The notes: generated from the sequence alone by a model not told the origin. Counted from the stretch's first letter, positions 16,687 through 25,337 are shown. The stretch: 64,000 bases of DNA from an uncultured bacterium (GCA_902779075.1 CACZAK010000004.1:1-64000); one strand, 5' to 3'. Translations and numbers: made by a program.

Positions 16687-17934
16687 TTATCTGGTTACTT
16701 GCGGGATGGCAGCGGAATCTGACACAGAGTTGAGTTCTTTCGCCATTTTCTCGACATCGTTCGTCGTGGCGTTGTGGAAACGCACATATTCGTTCAACTC
16801 GGATTCCAAAAGCTCAATGCGTGCGGAAATCGCCGCGCGCTCGGCCTCGTTTGTCGCATTGAACAGACGGTCGAGCTCGGCGTTGCATTCGTCCATATTA
16901 TCCGATGCTTTCCTTGCATGGACACCCAATTCCTGGAGTCTTTCGTGTATCCTGCGCACAAGTACCTGTCGGCGTCCGTCGGTGGCTTGCGATGGCTGAT
17001 CGGAAGAGGCTGGTTTTACGCCTGGAGCCGCTTGATACGGCACGGTCGCTTTCTGAGCCATCACAAGACTACACGCTGATGCGATTGCGCATGCCATGAC
17101 GAGAAGCACTACGCCGATTATCGTGTATCGGCGCCAATGCCGGCGACGGATGGCGCGGGCGAACGAGGCCACATCTGGATAGCGCCGCGCGGGAATCGAA
17201 CCCGTTGCCCGATCGATGATCCGCGCCCACACGGGAGGTGGTTTTCCGTTGAAACAGGCGTTTGCCATCATGCCGAGGGCGTGAATGTCCGTCGTCGGCG
17301 AAATAGCGTCGCCCAGCAGCTGTTCCGGGGCTGCGAAGCCCGGCGTGCCCACGCCCGCCGCGTGTCCGTCGATGAGCGTGAGCGACGTACCCTGTGCGGC
17401 GAAATCGCGCGCCGTGTCCTTGACAAGCCCCAGATCGATCAAGACAGGCGCGTCCGCGCGGTACAGAATGTTCTGGGGCTTGACGTCACGGTGAACGTAA
17501 CCCATGCGGTGCAGCGCCGCTACGCCTCCGCAAAGGGCCAGAAGGAAATCGGCGACTTCCGCATCAGACGTTGGCAGCGTGCGCGGTTCCAGCAACTCCA
17601 TCACGAGATAGGGCCGACCATCAACCTCGCCTCGCGCGATGAACTGCGGGAATGCCGGATGGTTCATCTGGGCAAGCAGTGCCGTTTCGCGGAGAAAGCG
17701 CGCACGTGCCGCATCGGTGTCGCGCGCGAGGATTTTCAGCGCGGCGACTTGCGGCGGACGGCTGCTCGGCGAGCCGTCCCTACCAGGATTGGCTGCCACC
17801 CGATACACCTCGCCGCTGCCGCCACGTCCGAGAAACGCGGTCACGCGCCAGCCGGCGACGACCGTGCCGTCGGCAAGAATCGGCGTAGGAAGCGGATCGC
17901 CGTGTGCGGCAAGAAAGAGTTCTGCGGAATTCAC
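16687..17934 (-). CDS. Membrane Ser/Thr protein kinase
   Basis: The 415-residue protein has the full Hanks-type kinase core: glycine loop GRGGSGEVYRV (36-46), Lys67 in AALKIL, Glu83, catalytic loop HRDVKPQN (148-155), metal site DLGL (Asp167), and GTPGFAAPE (196-204). One membrane helix follows at about 271-293, then a roughly 120-residue extracytoplasmic tail with coiled-coil character. Its start overlaps the stop of the ECF sigma factor by 4 bp, a pairing well known in PVC bacteria, where the kinase is thought to control the sigma factor. The frame continues after the stop codon, so the native protein may be longer. Confidence 0.92.
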   Translation of the reverse strand: MNSAELFLAAHGDPLPTPILADGTVVAGWRVTAFLGRGGSGEVYRVAANPGRDGSPSSRPPQVAALKILARDTDAARARFLRETALLAQMNHPAFPQFIARGEVDGRPYLVMELLEPRTLPTSDAEVADFLLALCGGVAALHRMGYVHRDVKPQNILYRADAPVLIDLGLVKDTARDFAAQGTSLTLIDGHAAGVGTPGFAAPEQLLGDAISPTTDIHALGMMANACFNGKPPPVWARIIDRATGSIPARRYPDVASFARAIRRRHWRRYTIIGVVLLVMACAIASACSLVMAQKATVPYQAAPGVKPASSDQPSQATDGRRQVLVRRIHERLQELGVHARKASDNMDECNAELDRLFNATNEAERAAISARIELLESELNEYVRFHNATTNDVEKMAKELNSVSDSAAIPQVTR

Positions 17935-18512
17935 AGAACCTCTTTCAGCGCCGTGACGAGTGCCTTGAACTTCGCGAGCGTCCGGCGCTTCTGCTGGTCG
18001 ACGACGTTCCGCGAGACGCCCAGCGCCTGCGCGACGGCATCCGGAGGCTCCTGGCGTATAGCCGTGCGGATGAATATCTGCTTCGTGCGGTCGTGGATCG
18101 CGGGGTCCGCCATCAACTGCTGCAGTGCTACCTCGAAGACGGATTTGTGCCAGTCGTCGGTGGTGGCGTCGTGCATCGGTTGCGGGGCGACCAACTTACC
18201 GGCAATTGCCGCAAGCAGCTCGCCGTCGCGGTCTTGTTTGCGCAAGGCCATCAGCGCCTTGTTGCGGAGAACGCCAACGAGGTAATTGCGGAAGTGTCCT
18301 TTCTCCTCCGGCGCATAGCGGTAGTTGGGCAACGCCTGCGCAAGTGCGGAAAAGGTCTCCTGTAGGATGTCGTCGGCCTCCAACGACGGGAAGTGACGCC
18401 GCAGGTACTGGCGACACGTCGGCGTGTAGCGGGCGATGAACTCAGCCCACCGCGCATGGTGTACATCGCCGCCGATCTGGCGAAGCAAAGTCGTGGACGT
18501 CGTCGGAACCAT
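17931..18512 (-). CDS. ECF-type RNA polymerase sigma factor
   Basis: The 193-residue protein has region 2 with LRRHFPSLEADDILQETFSAL and GHFRNYLVGVLRNKALMALRK, and region 4 with IRQEPPDAVAQALGVSRNVVDQQKRR as the helix-turn-helix (given here as motif spans 148-173). There is no anti-sigma gene; the coupled downstream gene is a membrane Ser/Thr kinase, as in the STK-linked ECF groups of Planctomycetes and Verrucomicrobia. Phosphorylation of the sigma factor is therefore the likely control. Target promoters are unknown. The start ATG at 18512 lacks a clear ribosome site. Confidence 0.88.
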   Translation of the reverse strand: MVPTTSTTLLRQIGGDVHHARWAEFIARYTPTCRQYLRRHFPSLEADDILQETFSALAQALPNYRYAPEEKGHFRNYLVGVLRNKALMALRKQDRDGELLAAIAGKLVAPQPMHDATTDDWHKSVFEVALQQLMADPAIHDRTKQIFIRTAIRQEPPDAVAQALGVSRNVVDQQKRRTLAKFKALVTALKEVL

Positions 18513-18531
18513 ACAGGTGGGGCGCGGGATG

Positions 18532-20166
18532 TCAGAGGCCGTTTTGCTGGGCGATGAGGGTGTCAGCGCCGTACATCTTGCGGAGCTTCGGCTTTTCGAT
18601 CTTGCCCGTCGGGTTGCGCGGCACGGACGCGAAGATGATTTTGCGCGGACGCTTGTAGCGCGGGAGGTCGAGGCAGAATTCGTTCACTTCGTCTTCCGTG
18701 AGGGTCTGACCCTCCTTCACCTCGATGATCGCGGCGGCGATCTCGCCGAGACGCGCGTCCGCAAGGCCGATCACGGCCACGTCCTTGATGGCGGGGTGCG
18801 CGCGCAGAAAATCCTCGATCTGCACGGGGTAGAGGTTCTCGCCGCCGGTGATGATCACGTCCTTCGCGCGATCGACGAGGTAGATGAACCCGTCGCGCAT
18901 CTCGGCCATGTCGCCTGTGCGGAGCCAGCCGTCATCGGAAAGGATTTCCTTCGTCGCCTCGGGGTTCTTGTAGTAGCACTTGAGCACGCCCGGCCCCTTC
19001 ACGGCCAGCTCGCCGACTTCGCCGGGGTTCACCTCGCTGCCGTCGGGACGGATGATCTTCGCCTGCCAGCCGTAGCCGGGCACGCCGATCGCGCCCACGT
19101 GGTCGATGTTCTCGATGCCGAGATGGACGGCACCGGGACCGGTGGACTCCGAAAGGCCGTAGTTCGTATCGTAGTCGTGGTGCGGGAACACGGCCTTCCA
19201 GCGCTTGATGAGCGCGGGCGGCACGGGCTGCGCGCCGATGTGCATGAGACGCCACTGGTCGAGCTTGTAGTCGGAGAGCTTCACGTCGCCACGCTCGATG
19301 GCGTCGAGGATGTCCTGCGCCCACGGGACGAGCAACCACACGATCGTGCAGTGTTCCTCGCTCACGGCGCGGAGGATCCACTCGGGCTTCACGCCCTTGA
19401 GGAGAACGGACTTGCCGCCCACGAGGAAACTACCGAACCAGTGCATCTTCGCGCCCGTGTGGTAGAGCGGCGGAATGCAGAGGAAGGTGTCCTCCTTAGT
19501 CTGTCCGTGGTGGTTCTGCTCCACCTTGCAGGAGTGCATGAGGCAGTGGTGCTGGAGCACGATCGCCTTCGGGAAGCCCGTCGTGCCGGAGCTGAAGTAG
19601 ATGGCGGCCTCGTCATCGTCCGTAAGCGGGATGGCGGGCTGGCGCGACGAGCAGTAGCCCACGAGGTTGCGGTAGCTCTCGGCAAAGGTGGGGCAGTCGT
19701 CGCCCACATAGAGGCGCAGCTTCACTCGCGGCACGCGGTCTGCGATCTGCTCCACGCGCCCGATGAACTCGGGGCCGAACACGAGCACGTCGGCGTCCGC
19801 GAGCTGCAGACAGTACTTGATTTCGTCCGCCGTGTAGCGGAAGTTGAGCGGCACGGCGAGGCAGCCCGTGCGCAGCACGCCGAAGTAGATGGGCAGCCAC
19901 TCCAGGCAGTTCATCAGGAGGATGGCCACCTTGTCACCCTTCTTGAGTCCGCGCGAGAGGAGGAAGTTCGCGAAGCGGTTCGCCTTCTCGTCGAACTCGG
20001 ACCAGGTGATCTCGCTCCGGAACGCCTCCACGGGCGAGGATTCGATCAGGGAGTATTCGCGCCAGGTGGTGTTGCGCTTCTCCAGCTCCTGCGGGTTGAT
20101 TTCGACGAGCGCAACGTCATTCGGCCACTCCTTGGCGTTGCGGGCTAGTATTTCTGTTATTTGCAT
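18532..20166 (-). CDS. Acyl-CoA synthetase / AMP-dependent ligase
   Basis: The 544-residue protein carries the ANL signature YFSSGTTGFPKAI (P-loop), the motif YGLSESTG, GWLRTGDMAE with the adenylate-binding Asp, and near the C-terminus NPTGKIEKPKLRK with the catalytic Lys. It would activate a carboxylate, probably a medium- or long-chain fatty acid, to its CoA thioester in the cytoplasm. I take ATG 20166 as the start. TAAAAT ends exactly 7 bp before it and there is no Shine-Dalgarno sequence, so the transcript may be leaderless. The longer reading frame to 20202 would overlap the -35 region. Confidence 0.9.
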   Translation of the reverse strand: MQITEILARNAKEWPNDVALVEINPQELEKRNTTWREYSLIESSPVEAFRSEITWSEFDEKANRFANFLLSRGLKKGDKVAILLMNCLEWLPIYFGVLRTGCLAVPLNFRYTADEIKYCLQLADADVLVFGPEFIGRVEQIADRVPRVKLRLYVGDDCPTFAESYRNLVGYCSSRQPAIPLTDDDEAAIYFSSGTTGFPKAIVLQHHCLMHSCKVEQNHHGQTKEDTFLCIPPLYHTGAKMHWFGSFLVGGKSVLLKGVKPEWILRAVSEEHCTIVWLLVPWAQDILDAIERGDVKLSDYKLDQWRLMHIGAQPVPPALIKRWKAVFPHHDYDTNYGLSESTGPGAVHLGIENIDHVGAIGVPGYGWQAKIIRPDGSEVNPGEVGELAVKGPGVLKCYYKNPEATKEILSDDGWLRTGDMAEMRDGFIYLVDRAKDVIITGGENLYPVQIEDFLRAHPAIKDVAVIGLADARLGEIAAAIIEVKEGQTLTEDEVNEFCLDLPRYKRPRKIIFASVPRNPTGKIEKPKLRKMYGADTLIAQQNGL

Positions 20167-20173
20167 GGCGGGT

Positions 20174-20179
20174 ATTTTA
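20174..20179 (-). promoter_or_regulatory. -10 hexamer TAAAAT, 7 bp before the ligase ATG
   Basis: TAAAAT on the minus strand is followed by ACCCGCC and ATG. The position places the transcription start at or next to the start codon. No good -35 is visible (GTGACC at 20202-20197). Confidence 0.5.
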
Positions 20180-20225
20180 CCATATCCGCCGTAATCGGTC
20201 ACTTGACTTTTTTAGGCTTGTAGAT

Positions 20226-20437
20226 ATATCTCACGCAGAGGCGCAGAGAGGCAGAGCGCGCAGAGAAGATTCATCTTGCTTTCGCTATTGGGAGTCTTGG
20301 AGTTTGGGAGGTTGAGAGAAGGAGAAAGAGAGTTTTCAATATATTCTCCTTACCTCCGAGACTCCTAATCTCCAAATAGCGAAAGCAATCATCCTTCCTC
20401 TGCGCTCTCTGCCTCTCTGCGCCTCTGCGTGAGATAT
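20226..20437. repeat. Composite palindromic repeat R1 (complete copy)
   Basis: The outer arms are inverted repeats of about 38 bp: TCTCACGCAGAGGCGCAGAG... on the left and ...CTCTGCGCCTCTGCGTGAGA on the right. Nested inner arms are GCTTTCGCTATTGGGAGTC... and ...CAAATAGCGAAAGC. The whole unit can fold into one long branched hairpin. Related copies occur at 32225, 33081, 33301, 43903 and 58614. Confidence 0.9.
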
Positions 20438-20448
20438 CTTCCATCTAG

Positions 20449-21207
20449 CTATTTGCGGCGGTCGCGGGGCGACCGCCCTACCGGGTTTGCGAAGAGTTCA
20501 CGGAACTCCTCGCGCCTCAACAGCACAAACAGCCGCTCGGGATGGAACTGCACGCCCGCGACAGGCAAGTTGTCGCTCTCGATCGCCTCCACCACGCCGT
20601 CCGGCGCAAAGGCGACCGCGCGGAACCCCGGCGCGAGGTCCTTCACCGCCTGGTGGTGGCTCGTGTTGACCATCAGGTTCTCCGCGCGCAGGCTCTTCGC
20701 CAGACGTGACCCTTGCACGATCCGAATAGGATGAAGTTCTTTGCTGCGATGCGCAATCTCGCCCGGACGCTCCGAGGGAAGATCCTGCCACAGCGTACCG
20801 CCGAAATAGACGTTGATCACCTGGCAGCCCCGGCAGATGCCGAAGACGGGCAAGCGCCGCTTCACCGCCTCGTCGAGAAGCAGGAACTCCCAAGCGTCGC
20901 GGCGCAGGTTGACCTTCCCCAGACGCGGAGACGGCTTCGCCCTGTAGCGACGCGGCTCGACATCCTCGCCGCCGCAAAGCAGCAGCGCGTCAAGCGGCGC
21001 GAGCATACGCGCGACTAGCTCGCGGTCGGTCTCAGCCGGCAGCACGAGCGGCGTGTTTCCCGCCGCCGCGACGGCGGCGACGTACGTTGACTGCACATTG
21101 ACCGCGTTAGTCGTAGAGCACATGTCGGCGATGCCGACCACGAGCGGCGCAGCCCCCGACCAAAGGCAAACGGTTGCCACCAGTATTACAAACAGATGCT
21201 TTTTCAT
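20449..21207 (-). CDS. Class I glutamine amidotransferase-like peptidase C26 (PuuD-like)
   Basis: The 252-residue protein starts at ATG 21207, overlapping the upstream gene by 4 bp; its leader MKKHLFVILVATVCLWSG is a signal peptide, unusual for this mostly cytoplasmic family. The amidotransferase core has LLLCGGEDVEP, the nucleophile elbow FGICRGCQVINV (Cys), and AGVQFHPE with the His and Glu of the triad. PuuD-like enzymes hydrolyse gamma-glutamyl bonds such as gamma-glutamyl-GABA. An exported version may act on gamma-glutamyl peptides in the periplasm. The last residues (VGRSPRDRRK) come from a REP-like hairpin. Confidence 0.85.
   Translation of the reverse strand: MKKHLFVILVATVCLWSGAAPLVVGIADMCSTTNAVNVQSTYVAAVAAAGNTPLVLPAETDRELVARMLAPLDALLLCGGEDVEPRRYRAKPSPRLGKVNLRRDAWEFLLLDEAVKRRLPVFGICRGCQVINVYFGGTLWQDLPSERPGEIAHRSKELHPIRIVQGSRLAKSLRAENLMVNTSHHQAVKDLAPGFRAVAFAPDGVVEAIESDNLPVAGVQFHPERLFVLLRREEFRELFANPVGRSPRDRRK
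20455..20482. repeat. REP-like hairpin forming the end of the C26 gene
   Basis: GGCGGTCGC and GCGACCGCC form a 9-bp stem at the 3' end of the coding sequence, followed by ctacc. It encodes the last residues of the peptidase and may stabilise or end the transcript. Confidence 0.6.
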
Positions 21208-21476
21208 TCTGAGTCTTTCTTCGTTGTACGCGCGTCCACACGTCGGCGCTGGCGGAACCAGAGAAAGAGACAGATTGCCGCGTAGTAGAGCGCAACGCCG
21301 GCAAGGTAAAGCGTCCACTTGGCCGGCAAGTCGGTATATCCAACCTGATTCGACGCGGCGAAATCGACGCAGAACGACATCACGACGAGCACGAGCGCAG
21401 CGAGTGCGGCGAAGACGGCACGCCGACCGTAGCGCGGCGGCGTGCGTAGGGAGAGCGTCGGGGGCGAGCCGCTCAC
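21204..21476 (-). CDS. Small two-helix membrane protein
   Basis: The GTG at 21476 overlaps the stop of the pseudouridine synthase gene (GTGA) and lies after a GGGGG tract, so I prefer it to the TTG 15 bp earlier. The roughly 90-residue product has two hydrophobic helices (AVFAALAALVLVVMSFCV and WTLYLAGVALYYAAICLFLW) joined by a short polar loop, and a basic C-terminus. I do not recognise the family. Its stop overlaps the start of the exported amidotransferase, so the two may work together at the inner membrane. Confidence 0.7.
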   Translation of the reverse strand: MSGSPPTLSLRTPPRYGRRAVFAALAALVLVVMSFCVDFAASNQVGYTDLPAKWTLYLAGVALYYAAICLFLWFRQRRRVDARTTKKDSE

Positions 21477-22411
21477 TGGACATGCCCCCAATCAGGGTAC
21501 GGCGTGCGGATTTCCATCTCGTCATTAGAGATTGGATGACGGAACGATGCCGCAAGGGCGTGGAGACAATGTCCGACCTGGTTCTCCACGGCGAACGCGC
21601 CGTAGAGTCGGTCGTTCACGATGTGCATGCCGGCGAGGGCAAGTTGGGCGCGGATCTGGTGCGTGACGCCGGTGTAGATAGTCACTTCGAGAAGCGTGCG
21701 TTCCTCGTTGCCGCAGGAGGTCCGGGCGACGGGCGTGAACTGCGTGACGGCGTGGAGCAGTGCGGCCTTCACGCGGGCGCGCGCGCGACTGATGTCGATC
21801 ATGCGGCAGAACGGCAGCGTAGGATCGTGGACAAGGTCGTTCTCCAGCGTCCCGCCCACGGCCACGGAACCTTCGACAAGCGCGAGGTAGGTCTTCTTCA
21901 CCGTCTGCGCAGCGAACTGCGCTCGGAGCGCCTCGAAGGCTGCGGGCGTGCGCGCGACGAGGACGAGCCCCGAGGTGTCAGCGTCGATGCGGTGCAGCGC
22001 GCCGGCCATGAGCGGCTGGTCGCCCACGTCGCGCACGTCGGGCCAGCGGGCGACAACGCCGTTCATCAGCGTGCCGGTCTCGCGGTATGTGAGTGGCTGT
22101 ACGGGCTGGGCGGCCGGCTTGTCGAAGGCGAGCAGCGCAGCGTCCTCAAATACGCACCGCACGTGTACTGCTGGATTCGGAGCAACGCGGTTGTCGCTCG
22201 CTTCGGCGAGGCGGCGCACTTGGATGCGTTCGCCGCCTTGCAGCTTCTGTCCCTTGATGGCGGGGCGACCGTTCACCGAGACGTCCCCGTCCGCACAGGC
22301 CGCGCGGCAGAACGCGCGCGTGGAAGTGGGGAAACGGGACAACAAGGCGGCATCCAAACGGATGCCGCCTGTTTCCACGATGAAGTCTGCGTCCTCAATC
22401 ATGTGGATCAA
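21473..22411 (-). CDS. RluA-family 23S rRNA or tRNA pseudouridine synthase
   Basis: The 312-residue protein begins with an S4-like RNA-binding region (LDAALLSRF, VSVNGRPAIKG) and continues with the RluA catalytic domain. ALHRIDADTSGLVLVAR holds the catalytic Asp, followed by KKTYLALVEG and THQIRAQLALAGMHIVND. It converts specific uridines to pseudouridine. The start is either ATG 22411 or ATG 22402, both overlapping the upstream lipoprotein gene. It is the third gene of a five-gene overlapping operon, so it may be translated only by coupling. Confidence 0.9.
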   Translation of the reverse strand: MIHMIEDADFIVETGGIRLDAALLSRFPTSTRAFCRAACADGDVSVNGRPAIKGQKLQGGERIQVRRLAEASDNRVAPNPAVHVRCVFEDAALLAFDKPAAQPVQPLTYRETGTLMNGVVARWPDVRDVGDQPLMAGALHRIDADTSGLVLVARTPAAFEALRAQFAAQTVKKTYLALVEGSVAVGGTLENDLVHDPTLPFCRMIDISRARARVKAALLHAVTQFTPVARTSCGNEERTLLEVTIYTGVTHQIRAQLALAGMHIVNDRLYGAFAVENQVGHCLHALAASFRHPISNDEMEIRTPYPDWGHVQ

Positions 22412-22568
22412 TCATCTGTGCGGGCAACGGGCCGAGGCTCTCCCACGAGTGGTTCGTCGCCCACGGCAGGTCTGAGTCGGCAGCCGTATCCGCAATGCAT
22501 CCCGTCAAGCCGAACAGGACGAATGCGGCAAGCAGCGCCCACAGGAACTTAGTCGGTAATGACGGCAT
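22395..22568 (-). CDS. 57-residue lipoprotein, overlooked small gene
   Basis: An ATG at 22568 with an excellent GAGGAAGG ribosome site 2 bp upstream opens MPSLPTKFLWALLAAFVLFG followed by LTGC. This is a textbook lipoprotein signal peptide and lipobox. The mature peptide of about 34 residues reads IADTAADSDLPWATNHSWESL at its start (residues 25-45) and ends QMIDPHD. The Pro/Trp-rich short tail resembles small lipoproteins seen in Verrucomicrobia, but I cannot name a family. It overlaps the coiled-coil gene before it by 20 bp and the pseudouridine synthase after it by 8-17 bp. Confidence 0.75.
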   Translation of the reverse strand: MPSLPTKFLWALLAAFVLFGLTGCIADTAADSDLPWATNHSWESLGPLPAQMIDPHD

Positions 22569-23703
22569 CGCCTTCCTCGATCACCAGAGGATCCTGCGCG
22601 AAGTCCTTCAACACCTGTGCCAGCACGAAGTTCGTATTGGGCGTCCACTGACGCAGACGGATCTTGCCGACGATTGTCTTGGTTTCCTTGCCGTCCGCGT
22701 CCTTCGCTTTACGGACCACATACATTTCATGCGGCGTCAGCGGGTTGCTGCGGTCTGCACCGAGAAGCTCGTCCAGAGCCGAATCCTCAAATTTGACAAC
22801 AACGTAAAGCTTTTCGTTGTTGACCTTAGAGATCGTCCCCTTGTAGCCGTTGGTAAGCTGGCCGCCGCCAGCCGTCATGGTTCCGGACGCGCGCGGCGCG
22901 GCCGTCTGGGTCTTGAGGAGGTTCGTCAGGTGTTCGACCTTCTTCCGCTCCTTATCAAGATCTTCCTTCACGGCTTCCGTCTCGTCCTTAGCGGTGGAGA
23001 CCTCGTCCTTGAGCGACGTGACCTCCGTCTTGAGGTCTTCAACCTCGGACTTAGTCTTCTGCAGCTGGTCCTCGAGGGCCGTCTTTTCGGAGTTAAGCTT
23101 CTCGATTTCCTTGCCACGCTTCTCGATCTCGATCTTGTCCAGGCGAATCTCCTTCGGCAGCTCGTTGAAGTCAGTCACGAGCTTCTGGAGTTTCGAGCGT
23201 ACGCTCGCCAGCTCCTGACGCGTCTTGCCGAGCTTCTCGTACTGCTTGGACGCGCGGTCGGTGATGGAATCGACAAGTTCCTGCGCCGTGCCGGGACCCT
23301 TCGTGACGAAGCGGCCGGGATTCGCCTGGTCGGGCTGCCTGTTGCCTTCGGAGTCCAGGGCGTAGAGCTTGCGAAGCTGCGCGGACTGCGAGTCGCCCCA
23401 CTTCATGAGCTTCACGTCGCTCTTCTCGAATTCGGGATGGTAGTCCTCGAGCAGGTTCTCCGTATCGGGGTCGTCCACCTCGCGCGCCTCGCGGGGGGAG
23501 ACGTCCTTCTTTGCCGCGAGGTTTGCGCCAGGAGCGGCGTCCTCAGCCTCGATGAAGGACGACAACTTGACGATACAGTTGCGAAGCTGCTCGTTGCTAT
23601 CCTTCAGCAGTTCCTTCTTTTCAAACAGGTTCAACTCGAAATACAGCGCGACGCCGGCGACAGCCAGAATCACGTAGACGAGCGCGTGTACAGCCTTGTT
23701 CAT
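22549..23703 (-). CDS. Membrane-anchored coiled-coil protein of unknown function
   Basis: GAAGG precedes ATG 23703. The 384-residue protein has one N-terminal membrane helix (LVYVILAVAGVALYFELN), a polar region, a long coiled coil of about 130 residues with heptads of Lys, Glu and Leu (about 150-280), and a compact C-terminal domain with GYKGTISKVNNEKLYVVVKF that resembles a small beta-barrel. It is the promoter-proximal gene of the overlapping operon with the lipoprotein, pseudouridine synthase, membrane protein and amidotransferase. The shape suggests an envelope-spanning or scaffold role, but function is unknown. Confidence 0.7.
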   Translation of the reverse strand: MNKAVHALVYVILAVAGVALYFELNLFEKKELLKDSNEQLRNCIVKLSSFIEAEDAAPGANLAAKKDVSPREAREVDDPDTENLLEDYHPEFEKSDVKLMKWGDSQSAQLRKLYALDSEGNRQPDQANPGRFVTKGPGTAQELVDSITDRASKQYEKLGKTRQELASVRSKLQKLVTDFNELPKEIRLDKIEIEKRGKEIEKLNSEKTALEDQLQKTKSEVEDLKTEVTSLKDEVSTAKDETEAVKEDLDKERKKVEHLTNLLKTQTAAPRASGTMTAGGGQLTNGYKGTISKVNNEKLYVVVKFEDSALDELLGADRSNPLTPHEMYVVRKAKDADGKETKTIVGKIRLRQWTPNTNFVLAQVLKDFAQDPLVIEEGDAVITD

Positions 23704-23837
23704 GATGTTTTCTACCTTCTTTAGGACAGATTTTTGGGCCGCGCAAACCTAGTCCGCGCAGTCACGGTTGAATAGGATAATAGAAATCTGCGATAATGGC
23801 AACTGTAAAATGTAAAAAAGTTTTGGACGGGTCTGGA

Positions 23838-25337
23838 TCACTTCAGCGCGATTCCGCCTCCGAGCGCCTTGTAGAGGGCGATCAGGTTGGTCGTAATCTT
23901 GCCTCTGCTGATGGTCAAAGACTCCTCGAGAGTGAGCAGCGAGCGCTGCGCGTCGAGCACGTTGTTGAAGTCCTTGAGGCCGTTTTTGTAGAGGTCCTGC
24001 GAGATGTTGACGGCGTCCTGCGCGGCCTTCACGGCGTCCTGCAGGGACTGGTAGCGGTGGTACTCCTGCGTGTAGGAGCTGTAGGCGTTGCGCGCCTCGC
24101 CGTAGGCGTTCTGCACGGCGAGCTCGTACTTCAGCGCGGCCTCGGACATCTTCGACTCGGCGGACCGCATGGCAGCGATGAGGTTGCCGCCCTGGAAGAT
24201 CGGCCAGCGGAAGGCCGGGCCGATGGAACCCATGAACGCATCGCGGCGGAAGAACTTGTTGGCGTCGATGCTGTCGAGTCCGATGGAGCCGTTGATGTAG
24301 AACTTCGGGAAGAACTGCGCCTTGGCCACGCCGACGGAGGCGACCTGCGCGGCGAGCGAGCGCTCGGCGGCACGCACGTCGGGACGGCGGCGTATCACGT
24401 CGAGCGGGATGGCGGCAACGCGCTGCGGCGCGATCAGCCAGTCGCGCGCTGGCAGAGGACGAAGTTCGTCGTGGAGGGCGCCCGGCATCTTGCCGGCGAG
24501 AATCGCGATCGCGTTCATGTACTGTTCCGCGCTCGCGTGGAGGTTCGGGAGCGAGGCGCGCGTTTGCTCAACGTTGTACTTCGCCTGCTTGACGGCGAGT
24601 TCGTCGCCGATGCCGCTGTCGAGACGCGACTTGAGGATGTCGTACGTCTCGCTTTGCAGCTTGAGGTTCGTGCGCGCCACCTTCAGACGTTCCTGCACCG
24701 TGCGCAACTCCACGTAGGTACTCGCTATCTCGGCCGTGAGCGACACCCAGGCGTCGTCGAGCGAGCAGGCTGTCGCGTCGAGCTGGGCCTCCGCCGACTC
24801 GTACTGGCGGCGCGTGCCGCCGAAGACGTCGATCTCCCACGACGCGTCGAAGCCGCTGTTCCAGTGGTCGCCGTGGTAGGCCGTCCCGCTGCCGCCGCGC
24901 GAGCTCGTGAAGCCGTGCGCGCCCGAACGCGTGTAGGTGCCGTCCATCGTGATGCTCGGCAGAAACGCGGCTCGCGCTCCCACGAGCGTCCACCGTGCCT
25001 GGACGAGGCGTTCCTGCGCCATGAGGAAGGAGAGGTTGTTGGAGACCGCAGTATCGACAAGATCCGTCAGGACGTCGTCGTTGAACTGCGTCCACCACGT
25101 CTTGATAGACTCTGCGGAGATCTCCTTGCGCGTGTCGTCCTTCCCGTCGGCAGGCTTCAGCTCGCCAGTCTCGGTCTTGTTTGTTGTCGGGTATCCGGCG
25201 TCAGGCAACGCCACGTCGGCAGCCTTGACTTCCGGTTCCTTGTAGTCCGGGCCCACGGCCCAGCCCTTGCATCCGGCCACGGCCAGCGCAAGCGCGCACA
25301 GTGCGGCGGCCCCGATGAAGCATGTCTCTCGCATCAT
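23838..25337 (-). CDS. RND efflux outer-membrane lipoprotein (NodT family)
   Basis: The 499-residue protein has a lipobox (ALAVAGCKG), then VGPDYKEP, the usual start of NodT-type outer-membrane factors. Two OEP repeats follow with long helices and the conserved WWTQFND, SNLSFLMAQERL and SLDDAWVSLTAEIASTYVEL regions (two separate motif spans). It should trimerise into a TolC-like channel across the outer membrane. It is the last gene of the efflux operon and follows the RND pump by 20 bp. Confidence 0.93.
   Translation of the reverse strand: MMRETCFIGAAALCALALAVAGCKGWAVGPDYKEPEVKAADVALPDAGYPTTNKTETGELKPADGKDDTRKEISAESIKTWWTQFNDDVLTDLVDTAVSNNLSFLMAQERLVQARWTLVGARAAFLPSITMDGTYTRSGAHGFTSSRGGSGTAYHGDHWNSGFDASWEIDVFGGTRRQYESAEAQLDATACSLDDAWVSLTAEIASTYVELRTVQERLKVARTNLKLQSETYDILKSRLDSGIGDELAVKQAKYNVEQTRASLPNLHASAEQYMNAIAILAGKMPGALHDELRPLPARDWLIAPQRVAAIPLDVIRRRPDVRAAERSLAAQVASVGVAKAQFFPKFYINGSIGLDSIDANKFFRRDAFMGSIGPAFRWPIFQGGNLIAAMRSAESKMSEAALKYELAVQNAYGEARNAYSSYTQEYHRYQSLQDAVKAAQDAVNISQDLYKNGLKDFNNVLDAQRSLLTLEESLTISRGKITTNLIALYKALGGGIALK

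Noticed and set aside
17185..17225. tRNA-like T-arm (complement of GGGTTCGATTCCCGC)
   Set aside because: It lies in the conserved C-lobe of the Ser/Thr kinase coding sequence, and no acceptor stem, anticodon arm or D arm can be formed around it.
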